A stretch of DNA of 64,000 bases from Odontocerum albicorne. Taxonomy: Eukaryota; Arthropoda; Insecta; Trichoptera; Odontoceridae. The notes under the pieces are model-generated. The model saw only the letters and a list, made by a program, of their open reading frames with translations, made no database searches and was not told the DNA's origin. Of this stretch, positions 32,460-43,380 are shown piece by piece. The DNA is taken from assembly GCA_949825065.1 (NCBI GenBank), contig OX463856.1, forward strand, positions 2,022,702 through 2,086,701, in the 5' to 3' direction. The translations under genes and the position numbers were made by a program. Each line of letters starts with the position of its first letter. The first letter of the stretch is position 1.

Positions 32460-33145
32460 ATAAGATTTATTTATTTATTTATTTATTATTACACATGACA
32501 AGAAATATACACAATTTGAGAAAAAACAGCAGGTAATTTGATTTGGACATATAATTTTAATGGATCTGGGTTTGTTGCCTTTCATTTGTCGTATCCTCAG
32601 TAAACTAGGCTTTTGCCTGTATCTCACTGAGAATATTTAGCATGAAAAAATAAATCGATACTTCTTTCCGATTTTTGATAACACAAAAAACCCCGTTGCA
32701 CGCTCTCATCAACCTGACAAACAGTGACACTCAACTACAACTGGAAACATCTTGCGAAACTCAACTCCTCACACATTATCACTCCAGAAAGACCAAAAAT
32801 ATTCATCCCACAATATACCGCACACAATTATAAGAATAAAAATCAAAACAAATCCAAAACAAAAAAAAGAAGAAAAAAAGAAAAACACACAGAAACACAA
32901 ATACAAAAACAACCAAAATTAAAACAACAAGAAGAGACCCACACTCACGAGCTCACATAAATCCTTTCCACTCGTCATTCATCCTGAAAGCCCAAGTACT
33001 CAAAATCCTGTCGCAATAACAACCACGCTCCGATCGACTGTCTAAATGGTTTTCCTACCTTTACTTTTATTGAAGTCGGCACGCCATTGTATGTAATGGG
33101 AGCCAAATAAGCATATTGCCTTTGGGCAAAATAGGTTTTAACTCT
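32460..33145 (-). mobile_element. LINE family C 3' end
   Basis: The reverse complement matches 21640-22205: pol tail GGCAATATGCTTATTTGGCT, ACATACAATGGCGTGCCGAC, then GGTTGTTATTGCGACAGGA, and the 3' UTR (GATACAGGCAAAAGCCTAGT, TTCTTGTCATGTGTAATAA) ending in AAATA repeats. An A-rich interior (32830-32920) is longer than in the other copy. Confidence 0.82.
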
Positions 33146-33884
33146 ATATATACGAGTAGTATAAACTCTATATTTATTATCTTTTTATATACGAGTAGAT
33201 TTGATATCGTCGATATGATTGGAATGTTAACTATTGTATTTTAACTTTGTCTTTAATTGTATGTTCTTTTAGTCCCTGAAGCGATTTTTTAGGTAATTTT
33301 ATTTAAACCAAAATACGAGTATATGCCTGTAAAAAAATTAATTTCTATGTAATTACAAAAAAATAAAACATTACAAATTCTAATACTTATAACAAAGGAT
33401 TTTGCATAAAATAAAGTCTGCCTGTAAAGTTCTCTTTAAATTTGTGAATATGTTTGTTTCTTCAACAAATTGCCAATTAAAAGTTAAAAGATTTTAATGA
33501 AGACATCAGTATAAAATAACAAACGACTCTTTGGTTTTGTTTGTTACTTTCATCTATTTCGTCTTAAAGATAAACATTTTTCATCGAATAATTATTTTCA
33601 TATAATTGCTCTGTTGTAAATATGTAGCGATTTGAATTTTATTTTATCTGATTAACTATGTATCTCATCAAATCAGTAGAATGAAAGCGGATATACTGTT
33701 TTAAGAAGTCAAGAGCCTTAAGGGTTTGAAGATTTTGAGGATTATAGATGAATCCAGAAGATTTTTTAGATTTTTTTTAATATTTTTAATAACGACTTTT
33801 AATAATATTTGTACGAGTCAATGAACAAATACTCAGTGCTTAAATAATATTTATGAATTTCAAAACCTTAACTTGATTCATATA
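33146..33884. other. no gene recognised
   Basis: AT-rich sequence carrying several TACGAGTA words (33154, 33190, 33313); otherwise nothing recognised. Confidence 0.45.
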
Positions 33885-34505
33885 TTGGGTGTTAACATAA
33901 GTTGTGTCCGTTTTTTTTTTTCAAATTACAAATGAGCACCAAAAGTAAAACAAAAGTGTGAAGGTTATACGTCATTCAAGAAAATTTTCTGCTCTACAAG
34001 ATATTGTGTTTGCTTTTACGTTACATATATTATTTTATTTGATTACAAACCTTCAAAATGGGATGTCGAGTAGAGGAAAGTGAGCATTTTCGACACTTCT
34101 TTCTGTTCGCGTTCAATTGAGGGAATAAAGCTGCCAAAGCTGCTCGCGATATTTGCGAAATGTACGGTGAAGATGCTATGAATGATAGACCAGCTCGTCG
34201 ATGGTTTTTGCATTTCAAAAACGGTAAATTTGACCTGAAAGACATGGAGGGGTCCGAACGACCAGTGGACTTCGATGAGAACCGCTTAAACCATATTTTT
34301 CATGAAGATCCCCTTCAAACCACCGTAGAATTGGCTGAACAGATGAATTGTAGTCACATGACTGTATAACGCCATCTCATATTACGGCGGTACAGAATAT
34401 TGAAAATGCATCATTGCGCGCTTTTAAGACATAAATGAGTCAAATGACTGCTTTGTGATCCGTTATTCACAAACGTGTCAAAGCTCCTACTTAGTGGTAA
34501 TAAAG
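33885..34505 (+). mobile_element. mariner fragment, left half only
   Basis: Begins TTGGGTGTTAACATAAGTTG after TA (33883-33884), a mariner-type end. The N-terminal part of a transposase follows. Everything after about 34505 is replaced by satellite sequence; no right inverted repeat is present. Confidence 0.8.
34058..34505 (+). pseudogene. mariner transposase N-terminal fragment
   Basis: Reads MGCRVEESEHFRHFFLFAFN, then a stop, NKAAKAARDICEMYGEDAMN, RPARRWFLHFKNGKFDLKDM, GSERPVDFDENRLNHIFHED and TTVELAEQMNCSHMTV, then another stop and RHLI. This is the paired-type helix-turn-helix region of a mariner transposase (A-A-x-x-I-C-x-x-Y-G-E-D-A, RRWF-x-x-F). All catalytic residues are missing. A different subfamily from the other mariners here. 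Confidence 0.85.
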
Positions 34506-36300
34506 GCTCAACGTGGTTTAAATTGTAATTAGAGTAAAAAAACCACATTGTGGTAATTATGTTACAATACAAGATTATAAAAATCACATTGTAATCCTAA
34601 TGGTACCAAAGGGTAAAAATGCTTCATTATCGTCGTTAAGGAACTGATTGGTTATAAATGGTATTGTCATAGTGTCAAAATAGCCACTTTATGGTAGTTA
34701 CGTCACAATACAGTAATAAATGGCAAATTGTCAACCTATTGGTACAAAATTGTGAAATTTGCCTCATAATGATTGTTAAGGCACTGATTGGTAATTATGG
34801 CACTTTGTGGTCGTTAGAAATTATGAAAAAAAAATGGCTCCTATTGATTGTTAAGGCATCGAATTGTTAAAAATGGCACTTTGTGGTCGTATAGGTTAAA
34901 AAATATTAAAATGATGCTTTGGGATTGTTAAGGTATTAAATGACTAAAATGGTGATTTGTGACCGTTAAGGTATAAAATTATTGAAATGGTGCTTTGTGA
35001 TCGTTAAGGTATACAATTATTAAAATGGTTCGTTGTGATCGTTAATGTATAAAATGATTAAAATGGTGCTTTGTGATCGTTAAGGCATAAAATAATTAAA
35101 ATGGTGCTTTGTGACCGTTAAGGCATATAATTGTTAAAATGACGCTTTGTGTATCATATATTATCATAGAGGCATTATTGTTTAAAATGTCACTTCATAA
35201 TCGTTAAGTCATAGAAATATTAAAAATTGCACATTGTGGTCGTTAAGGCATAAAATTGTCAAAAATGGCAAATTGTGGCAATTAAGGAATATCATGATCT
35301 TAATTATATTTTGTGACCATTAAGACATAGTATGGTTAAAAATGAATCTTCGCTATCGTTAATGAATGCAATGGTTTAAAATACTCGCAGCACTTTGTGG
35401 TCGTTAAGGCATAATATTAATAAAAATGGTAATCTGTGATCATAAAGATATCGAAATTGTTAAAAATGGCACTTTGTTATCGTTAAGGCATAGAATGATT
35501 AAAAATGGCTCTGTATAGTCTTTAAGGTACAACTTTGTTTAAAATGCCACAGAGTGGTCGTTAAGGTATTTAATTGATAAAAATGACCCTTTACAGTCGT
35601 TAAGTCATAAAAGTGTTAAAAATTACAATTTGTGATCGTTAAGCAAAGAATGGTTTAAAATGACATTTTGTAGTCGTTAATTCATAAAAGTGTTAAAAAT
35701 GACACTTGAAGGAATAACATAGTTACGAGTATAATATAATAAGTGTTTGTGAACAACATGGCATATGATACTTGAAAATGAAACTTTATTAAGACATAAA
35801 ATGGAACTTGGTGATCGTTAAGATATATCATCATCATCATCATCATTGTCAACCAGGGACGATGCACTGCTGGATGAAGGTCTCCCCAAGTTGGCTCCAA
35901 ATAGTTTAGTTTTTTGCTCGTTGATGCCATGTGATGCTGACATGCTTCCTGATTTCATATATCCAGCGTACCTTCGGTCTTCTTCTGGGCCTCTTTATAC
36001 CTCTCGGGTACCATTGGATTATTTTGGATGTCCATCGGGAGTCTGACATTCTGGCTATGTGTCCTGCCCATTGCCGCTTCATTCTTTTGCACACCTGATA
36101 TATACGAGTATATTGGTACAAAATACCATATTGTGGTCGTTAGGACACAAAATTATAAAAAAATACCCTTTTTAGTCGTAAGAGTACTGAATAGTAATTA
36201 TTCCACTTTTTTGGTTCTAAAGCCACTAAAGTATAAAATGTTACATTATGGATTGAAGACAACCACCATAGCATCTAGGAAACAGGCATCGTCAGTGTTA
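34506..36300 (+). repeat. degenerate satellite, about 38-bp unit, 1.5 kb net
   Basis: Loose repeats of AAAATGGTGCTTTGTGATCG followed by TTAAGGTATAAAAT, with strong variation (GTGGTCGTTAAGGCATAAAA). The array is broken by a LINE at 35829-36096 and resumes to about 36250. It abuts the mariner fragment. Confidence 0.88.
35829..36096 (-). mobile_element. 5'-truncated LINE pol C-terminus inserted in satellite
   Basis: The minus strand reads CKRMKRQWAGHIARMSDSRW, TSKIIQWYPRGIKRPRRRPK and VRWIYEIRKHVSITWHQRA, then LGETFIQQ, ending in a (GAT)n tail. GHIARM-x-D-x-RW and RRRP-x-x-RW are familiar motifs of insect LINE pol C-termini. The 7-bp direct repeat GATATAT at 35822-35828 and 36097-36103 is the target duplication. 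Unusually readable: no stop in about 70 codons. Confidence 0.9.
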
Positions 36301-36310
36301 ATAAAATAAT

Positions 36311-36408
36311 GACAGAGACGACGCTCTACAAAACCGAAGTTAGCCGATTATGGCCGACAGTCTCTTTCTTAAGCCCGATGTGTATTATTTAATTATCGCC
36401 GGGTACTG
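36311..36408 (+). mobile_element. half of a pogo-like MITE
   Basis: GACAGAGACGACGCTCTACA, AGCCGATTATGGCCGACAG and TTCTTAAGCCCGATGTGTAT match the right arm of the MITE at 16859-17100, ending CGCCGGGTACTG and followed by TA. The left arm is missing. Confidence 0.85.
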
Positions 36409-36410
36409 TA

Positions 36411-37261
36411 CATGTTTTAACATCCCTAACCTACTAACTATTATGCATAGTTATTTTTGCCTCTTTAGGTGTATCTCGTTTGTTGTACATAACATTAGGT
36501 GCCCTGTTTATCTTGGTTCCTGTTTCTTTTCTTCTTCAATATATCATACAACCTGCCTACTGCGCTTAACTTAAAAGTAATATTTAAAGAGGTCTTTAAA
36601 AAACATATTCTCCTGAACCAAAAATAAACTGAACTCAAAACTATATGGAAGAAGATAGACGTCCTACTAACAGTTCGTTTGAGTTCGTCAAATTTAATCA
36701 GGGAAAAGAACAAAAGTTTGAGTGTAAAACCGTAATGTTCCCATAAGCTTGGCTGAGTAAGCCACTTTTTCTGTTCTACTCGTATATTGATTTAGGACTC
36801 GCCGTATTGTGTTTTCCCAGCCAGATCCTCCAAATCCCACTAAACTCACGTATACTGTTTGCTCATCATCTTTGTAGCGTGTAATCCCTCCAAACCCCGA
36901 TGGTCAATCTCTTTCGAGCAAGTATCATTTGTTATTCCCACCGGGAGATTTAGGCGATTTATTGAAATTATGAAATTATTTCATGCTCTTGTGATTGGAG
37001 GGTTTAAAAACACGGATGAAACTTGATAGAAAGTTTTTTTTTTTTATTTATTCTTACTGTACCAGTCAATATATTTGGTGATCTGAACACATTGAAGAGT
37101 GTAACTGGGAGACAATATCGTTTTTGATTCCATTAATCGAGCTTTCGGGCTTTAACCCACTTGAGTAGATACAAAACTCGCGGCTCGACATCGTACATTT
37201 AAAGGCTAGCCCATATCTAGTGTTATTGAATAATTCATCCAAACGATTTTTTTACCATACT
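36411..37261. other. no gene recognised
   Basis: AT-rich sequence, nothing recognised. Confidence 0.4.
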
Positions 37262-37378
37262 GGGGCCCTTTTTATTTATGTTTTTCCCTCAGGTACCGTC
37301 GGGAATAGAAGACGTAACCCTCAGGTGTAAGTCAAGCATTTTATCAATTAGCCCACTCAGATCGTTTTGACATGGTCA
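37262..37378 (-). repeat. tRNA-derived SINE head
   Basis: On the minus strand, GTGGGCTAATTGATAAAATG (A box) and CGTCTTCTATTCCCGACGG (B box) are followed by a TACCTGAGGGAAAAA segment like those at 61745-61830. Confidence 0.65.
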
Positions 37379-37399
37379 GTTTTTTTAATGAAATATATA

Positions 37400-37500
37400 C
37401 ATATCAGCATGCCATATCCTTTACGAGGTAGGCAGAGACACCCAAACTCCGAATTTTTCTATTCAAACACACAATTTTGTCTACGTTTCGTTAGGTACAA
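37400..37500 (-). mobile_element. LINE family B 3' fragment
   Basis: The minus strand contains TTCGGAGTTTGGGTGTCTCT and GCCTACCTCGTAAAGG, the 3' block (GTCTG...CTCTGCCTACC) seen in the other family B tails. Confidence 0.5.
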
Positions 37501-37528
37501 TCTAAAATTATTTATATTTTTCACTTAA

Positions 37529-37770
37529 CCCTGAGAGCGCTACGAGAAAAAAAAATAATTGTCTATCTAGTGCTGAGATATATTTACGATTCGGACGTTC
37601 GTGCTAAATATTTATTTTAAACAACAAAAAAATAAAAAACCAATATTTTTACAACATAAATATATTTTAGAATATGTCCCCTTGTATTCTAAATGAATGA
37701 TATTCAATTAAGAATACAAGGGTTGAACAAATTTCTTCCACTGCTATAGCAGTGCGCCGATCTCTCAGGG
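37529..37770. mobile_element. piggyBac-like TTAA MITE (242 bp)
   Basis: TTAA at 37525-37528 and 37771-37774. Inverted ends CCCTGAGAGCGC and CTCTCAGGG (reverse complement CCCTGAGAGATCGGCGC). Inside, CTTGTATTCT and AGAATACAAG form a second hairpin near 37680-37724. No coding sequence. Confidence 0.88.
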
Positions 37771-37774
37771 TTAA

Positions 37775-38284
37775 ACTTCTTTCAAAATCTTGATTACTTA
37801 ATCTAACCACGCTTTTTAACGCATACATTGCACTTCTAACTTGTATACTCTTCTTGTCATTCTTCCGAATGGGATTTAAATGTGGAATAAGGAAAATTAA
37901 TGAAAAAGTGTGCACTTAAAATATTATGTTGTGTGTTGATTGAAAACACATATGATAAGTAAAGTAAAAAGATTAAAGTTGACTGGTTCACTCAAAAAGG
38001 ATCATGTCAATATTTTAAACAAGAATAACTACAATATTTTAATTATTATGATTCGATTTTAAACAACAAATCAACAAAGTCACCTTAAGCGATTTTAAGG
38101 ATTTCAGATATTTTTACAATGAATTATTATGTCATATATTTTTAAGGCATACAGTTCTTTTGCAATTTCCCAACATTCTGATTTGGTGGACATGTTCCTT
38201 TTTTAATATTTCCTCCTCATATGTTCCCTGTATATAAAGATAATAATAATAATAATTACAATACTGATAGTTTGATATATGGAA
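37775..38284. other. no gene recognised
   Basis: AT-rich sequence, nothing recognised. Confidence 0.4.
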
Positions 38285-38400
38285 ACATAAGAAAAAGGAG
38301 ATATCGTCGAAGGAAATACATGTCGTGATAAGAAAGTCTGACACTGTATTATCTTTGTCTACCACGACAGGGAAACAATGTTATTGTATGTAATTCACTT
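38285..38400 (+). mobile_element. LINE family B 3' fragment
   Basis: GGAAATACATGTCGTGATAA, GAAAGTCTGACACTGTATTA, TCTTTGTCTACCACGACAGG and GAAACAATGTTATTGTATG follow the family B 3' block order. Confidence 0.6.
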
Positions 38401-38499
38401 TAAAAGATTACAACTTTTTCAACACATGAGCTAGTGATATTAAAAAAAACTAGTGATTGCCGATGAATGTTAATTTTAGGTTGATGTGTTGTGTAAGAT

Positions 38500-39240
38500 A
38501 ACAGTAAGCTTAAGATGGAAAAGACTAAGAAACAAATATTAAGTGTAAATTTAAGATGAAAACGTGGTAGAGGAAGACTTTAGCGGTATGTTTTAATGGG
38601 ACGTGTTGATGATTTTGATTGTTTGGTATTTAAATAAAATACGTCAATTAGCAATGAAAAAAGAGAGAGTGAATGAATCAATGAATAATAATTAATAATT
38701 AATAATGCTTTATTTATCGGTAAGTGGGTATTTATACATTTCAGAATGGGCGCGGGAGTGCGCCCGCAATATATTTTTATCTCGCTTCTGTGCGTGCAGA
38801 AATGGTCGATTGAAATGTTGCAGACATCGCAAATAGTATTGTGGGTAGACAATTTGTTGGCGAAAACGACGAGACAGTGTGATGCGTTCTCTTTCTACTG
38901 TGGAATGTATCGTAAATAGTTTTTGTGGGTAAACAATTTCAATGTTTTGGTATGCGACCTTTGGACATATCCAAAGGTCGTTTCGTCGGTCGTTGACCGT
39001 GTATGTTGACAATATTCAGCGACGACCGTGGTTCCTACAAGACCATGGAAATATGGATGGATCAAGAAAATATTATTTTCAAAGAAGGAACAGTGAGTAG
39101 TAAGGTAAATCGTTGGAGCTTTATGATAGTGTATGGATGTGGAAAAGGTCAAATATGTGTGTCGAGTTGAAAGTCTGGAGTTCTGTCATTTCAGCCAACC
39201 CCAGCAAGGAAACGGTGTGATGGTATATATGTATGTATGA
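38500..39240 (+). mobile_element. LINE family B tail, split by an LTR-like insertion
   Basis: 38500-38578 reads KTKKQILSVNLR, a stop, then KRGRGR. After the insertion 39039 onward reads TRPWKYGWIKKILFSKKEQ and then the 3' block (GTTGAAAGTCTGGAGTTCTG, AGCCAACCCCAGCAAGGAAA). The two halves join in the GRPRK motif, with AAGAC duplicated on both sides of the insert. Confidence 0.78.
38579..39038 (-). mobile_element. solo-LTR-like insertion (460 bp) with 5-bp duplication
   Basis: Bounded by AAGAC direct repeats (38574-38578 and 39039-39043) and without terminal inverted repeats. On the minus strand a TATAAATA box lies near 38735 and AATAAA near 38710, the promoter/poly(A) pairing expected in an LTR. 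The interior has a palindrome (CGACCTTTGGA and TCCAAAGGTCG around CATA, 38957-38982) and a duplicated GTGGGTA-ACAATTT block. It does not have canonical TG...CA ends at the duplication, so LTR identity is an inference. The 100-codon minus-strand frame inside has no recognisable domain. Confidence 0.6.
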
Positions 39241-39267
39241 ACTGGTTCAATGTTAGAAATAGACGCT

Positions 39268-39862
39268 AAATTCACATACTGTATTTTTTGTATAATATCC
39301 TTAACTGTCCCACCATCTCCTCTTATCTCGCCGAAAATTTTCAGCGTCTTTCCAATCATGAATTAGCGTTACGTTCAAACAGAGATTGTCTATTGGCCTT
39401 TCCAGTTCACCGCTCCTCTTTTTTTACGTCGTCCTTTACTGTCCATGCAGTGAGACTCTGGAATCAGTTACAAACCAATATAAGACTAGCTCCGTTCTTG
39501 GCATGCTTTAAGAAGTGACTGAAAAAAACTCTTTAATTTCTAGTCAGTAAAACAATGTATTTCATTCCTGATTTTTATTTTCCATTCCTCTCCACCATCC
39601 CTTCCTTTCCTTTTTAATTGATGATATCTCTTGAAAAAGAATGTTCGGGTGATTGTCCGTCTTTGTGGGGTTCGTGGGCATTTGCTCACGTATCTGTTTA
39701 TGGATTTCGTGGGGATGGATAGTCATTTGAATGATTTATGCGACCATGTAACTTGCTTCATTTACTTTTGTCTGGTTGGTTGGAAGAGGTTTCCGCCTGG
39801 CAATAAGCCCACCAGATTGTATTTGCAATAAAAGTGTTAAATAAATACATAAATATGTATTT
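39268..39862 (+). mobile_element. LINE family A pol C-terminus and complete 3' UTR
   Basis: 39340-39520 reads NFQRLSNHELALRSNRDCLL, AFPVHRSSFFTSSFTVHAVR and LWNQLQTNIRLAPFLACFKK, ending at TAAGAAGTGACTG. The pattern R-S...SF-x-x-x-x-VRLWN-x-L-x-x-I is typical of LINE pol C-termini. The 3' UTR ends CTGGTTGGTTGGAAGAGGTT, GCAATAAGCCCACCAGATTG and GCAATAAAAGTGTTAAATAA. This is the best preserved reference for the family. Confidence 0.87.
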
Positions 39863-40194
39863 AATTTAATTTTGACCAGTACCCAATGTCGATAAGAGCC
39901 CTGATCAACTTTTTTGTGGGTACTGAAGAGTTGGAGAAATATTTATCAGGATCCTTTATTTGAAGTTTTGTGGTAAAGAAGGTATTAGCTAAAGAAGAAA
40001 GGACCTTCGAAGTTATATAATCACTTGATAGGTGGGCTATTGAGATGTGTGTGGTAGAGAGGTAGGCAGGCAGCTCTGTAGCCACAACTGCCTACGCTAA
40101 ATTGTGTAAAGCCCTAAGTATTTACACTTGTTCAAAGTTTTCTCTCAACATTTTTATCGTTACCGTGTGATTAAAAAGTGAGGCGCTCCTGAAT
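39863..40194. other. no gene recognised
   Basis: AT-rich sequence, nothing recognised. Confidence 0.4.
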
Positions 40195-40462
40195 ATAAAT
40201 AAAATATAGCCAAAAACAGATACGTAACATGTTTTAATACATCAACTCTTTTAATTACAGACATTATGTGTCCAAAAACAGACATATAACATGTTTTAAT
40301 ACATCAACTATTTTAATTACAGACATTGTATGTCCAAAAACAGATATATAATATGTTTTAATACACCATTTTTTCAGATATTGTTTGTCCAAAAACACAT
40401 ACTATATATAACATGTTTTAATACATCAACTCTTTTAATTAAAGATATTGTACGTTCAAAAA
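40195..40462 (+). repeat. tandem repeat, about 62-bp unit, four copies
   Basis: ATAACATGTTTTAATACATC and TTAATTACAGACATTATG recur four times. The third unit is shortened by about 12 bases (lacking the CAACTCTTTTAATTA block). Confidence 0.92.
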
Positions 40463-40565
40463 AAAATCGGAAAATGGAAATTCAAAGTTTGTTTCAACAA
40501 AATATAAAAACCAGGGCGTTTTAAATACGTTCTGAGGCTTTCGCGGTTCTTCGTATCAGATGGAT

Positions 40566-40655
40566 AAGCTTTTTCAGAGTGTTGTATCATGTGGTTTGGC
40601 TTATAATGTCGGCGTCATAAGCCAAATCACGGGGTAAAACACTCCGAAAAACCTT
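40566..40655. repeat. imperfect inverted repeat, about 35-bp arms
   Basis: TTTTTCAGAGTGTTGTATCA and GTGGTTTGGCTTAT pair with ATAAGCCAAATCACGGGGTA and AAACACTCCGAAAAA across a 12-base loop (AATGTCGGCGTC). About 28 of 35 positions pair. It resembles a small foldback MITE, without visible target duplication. Confidence 0.8.
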
Positions 40656-41274
40656 CTCCAACCGAAGGGAGTTTATAAGTTTGAAAACGGTTTGTTTGTA
40701 TCATTTGTTTGTATCTAATACTACTCGTATAAGATATTTTCTTAGAGATTACTTTGCACACGTCTGTTAAAGAGTGGCGTGTTTTATATGATAGTAAATG
40801 TTCTGTATACATTGTACAAGTATCTTTCTATCATGTTCATTTGAATAAACAATGATATTGTAATAAAACAAGAAAGTGTCCTAATTTACTAAACACTCGG
40901 CGTCAACTAGTTTTGCTTACATTAGAAACGATATTTTTCAATAATTCGGAAAATGCCACATCAAATGCTTCGGCTTGAAAAGACGGAGAAAATTAAGGGC
41001 AGTTTCTTAGCATCAAGAAGACGGTCGTGAGCTATTCCACTTGCAGAAAAAATATCGTTGTTTCTAGGCGAGACATTTAGCGAAACGATTTTTCAGTTAT
41101 TGATGTTTCCCCTAAATAAAGGTATTTGTACAAATAAATAATGTTTAGTTTTAAAATATAAATATTTTTATTATTCAAAGTATTATTAACAATTCAAATA
41201 AATTAAATAGAAAGGCGAAGCGTAAAGTCCGAGTACAAGTTTGTAAAACAATTTTTTGTTGATATAGAGAGCCA
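40656..41274. other. no gene recognised
   Basis: AT-rich sequence, nothing recognised. Confidence 0.4.
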
Positions 41275-41600
41275 CTTTGCTAGCTAAAGGATGTGACGAA
41301 AAGGTCTCATTCCTGAATCATAAAAATCTTTTAAACAATCAAGCTAATTTCAACAACAATCCTCTGCTAAATATGTAGACCGTTCAAATGCCACCCTTTT
41401 GACGCCTACCTACCCTCTCCCATTATTAGCCACTTCCCCTCTCTCCCTCTCATACACCTATTTCAATTATAAAAAAAAAAACTTATTTTAGACATACTTT
41501 AGTTCAACACCACCTGACGAAGAAGACGAGTCATTGAAATCGATGGTGAATTCAAATAAAACAGTGGTGAATACAAAATGAAAATAAGTGTTTTATTTAT
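41275..41600 (+). repeat. dispersed repeat family D with CTGACGA...GAAA module
   Basis: It matches 60595-60870 (plus) and 54885-55085 (minus) in order: CTAATTTCAACAACAATCC, CCTCTGCTAAATATGT, a C/T-rich CCTACCCTCTCCCATTATTA block, then CTGACGAAGAAGACGAGTC, TTGAAATCGATGGTGAATTC and AAAACAGTGGTGAATACAAA. No coding sequence. It ends with the same GTGG...A-rich tail as foldback F. Confidence 0.78.
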
Positions 41601-41692
41601 TTTATTAAAACAATTCAAAAAAATTTATACATTTGCTCTAAATACTAAAAAAATCACCCTCTGTATTTACATCTTCATCCATACTTCATTTT

Positions 41693-41880
41693 AATTAAGA
41701 TACAGACAAAAGCCTAGTTTAATGAGAACAAGACAAATGGAAGACAATTAACCCAAATCCATAAAATTAGAGTGTTTACTTCAAATTATCTGTTTTTAAT
41801 TTTGTTGTTTGTTTTGTTTTTCATAAACTATATATTCATACAATTTCTTGTCATGTAAATCAATAAATAAATAATCTATC
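41693..41880 (+). mobile_element. LINE family C 3' UTR fragment
   Basis: GATACAGACAAAAGCCTAGT, GACAAATGGAAGACAATTAA and TTTCTTGTCATGTAAATCAA match the 3' UTR at 22045-22190, ending in AATAAATAAATAA. Confidence 0.82.
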
Positions 41881-43067
41881 ACACACAATATTCCAACCAA
41901 TTCAAAACGATATTCATCTACTCCTCATCACATATTTTACATTTGCATAATTTAATTTAAAGCTTTTTGAGAGATGCTATGACAAATTGCATGCATCAGT
42001 CAAATGACTAAAGTCACTAAACAGTGCCACAAAAATTGATTGTTTGATTAAGTATGTTTTTTTTTAAATCTTAAAATTATCTTAAACTAAATTATGAGCA
42101 ACTTTTGCAAAATTTAATTTAGGTTTTTATACCCTTGTTAACAGACTTTTTGCTAAGGCTATAGCGGATCCACAGTGCTTAAGTCCGCGTTAGGGGCTAA
42201 GTTGCAAAAAGTTGGCCGGAGTTAACCACTTAAGTGACCGGAGCGGACTGGGGCGGGCCGCGGCCGAATTAGATGGGCTTCGACCTGGGATTAGCCGCCC
42301 CAGCCGAGGGACAAATCATTATTTTATATTGGGAGAGAAAACCTCTATAACTCCCATTTGGAATTCTTTTTGTAGTTATTTGTCCACTTTCAAACGTTGT
42401 TTAATTGATAACGTGTTTATTTTCTTTAATTTGCGGGGATGTTTTGTTAAATAAGATGAGATATGCCATAAAACGCCCTTTTTTATTTATAAACATCGGC
42501 TTAAAATTGGGGTGCGTCCAATTGTCCGAAGGTAAACGGTTCCTGTAAAAAATAAATTGTTTTGTAAAATTGTCTCATACTATAAATTTGGGGTGCATAT
42601 CATCGCCCGTAAATTGCGATAGGTTAAAAATGTGAAAATTACGCGTTCTAAGGAAAAAATATTTCATTGTATTATATTTACATCTTTATCATCATCTCCA
42701 TTACGACATGCGCCTATTGGGCTACACAAAAAAACAGATCTCCACTTAATTTTATCCTGGCGTGCATATTTCTCGTTTGTACAACCTGTCGTGCAATCTT
42801 TGCTGCTGTAAAGACTTTTCTATCTTCTCTGGTTTAGAATTGGTTGCATTTGGTTTTGCCCTGTTTTTATAAGTTTTTAAAAACATTACACACAACATAT
42901 CAATATACACATGATGACCTACATGACCCAAGTTAGTATTACGTTTCACTTCCGCTCGAGGGTTTCTTGTTTAATATCCGATAGTAGCCAAAAAATATTT
43001 AAAAAAAACTGAGTCCCAGTCTGGAAGAAAAGTGATCAAGAGACGATCTTTGTGGTTATGGTAAAAT
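41881..43067. other. no gene; GC-rich patch at 42170-42330
   Basis: Mostly AT-rich. 42170-42330 is clearly GC-rich (GGGGCGGGCCGCGGCCGAAT) and starts after a TTAACCACTTAAGTG, but I found no second end or coding frame that I recognise. Confidence 0.4.
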
Positions 43068-43081
43068 GCTTTTTTCTGTCT

Positions 43082-43301
43082 GTATAAGTAGTATGTAGGT
43101 GTTAATTATTTCTAAGATCTCATATATTAAGATTGAATAAATAAAATAAAATGATATGTAGGAAAATAAGATTAAATAAGTTCATAAATTATAACATATA
43201 ATTAAGATTAGTTAAGTAATAAATTTGTACATAGGTATAGCCTCGACAAATGTTTGTATAATAATTTACTTGTTTAATAAAAAAAAAAAAAAAAAAAAAA
43301 A
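43082..43301 (+). mobile_element. poly(A) retrocopy with 14-bp target duplication
   Basis: GCTTTTTTCTGTCT occurs at 43068-43081 and again, exactly, at 43302-43315. The sequence between them ends in 23 consecutive A (43279-43301), directly after TTTAATAA, which also provides the AATAAA signal. This is the structure of a LINE-mediated insertion of a polyadenylated RNA: a 5'-truncated LINE or the 3' UTR of a host mRNA. It has no reading frame and no match elsewhere in the window. Confidence 0.92.
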
Positions 43302-43380
43302 GCTTTTTTCTGTCTACTAGTGTCTAAAATGGAAGCTTATTTTTTTACACACTGATGATTTGTATGTTTTTTATTTCTTC

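Noticed and set aside
42212..42454. 80-codon frame in a GC-rich patch
   Set aside because: The GC-rich start made it look gene-like, but the translation has no recognisable domain and ends in low-complexity sequence.
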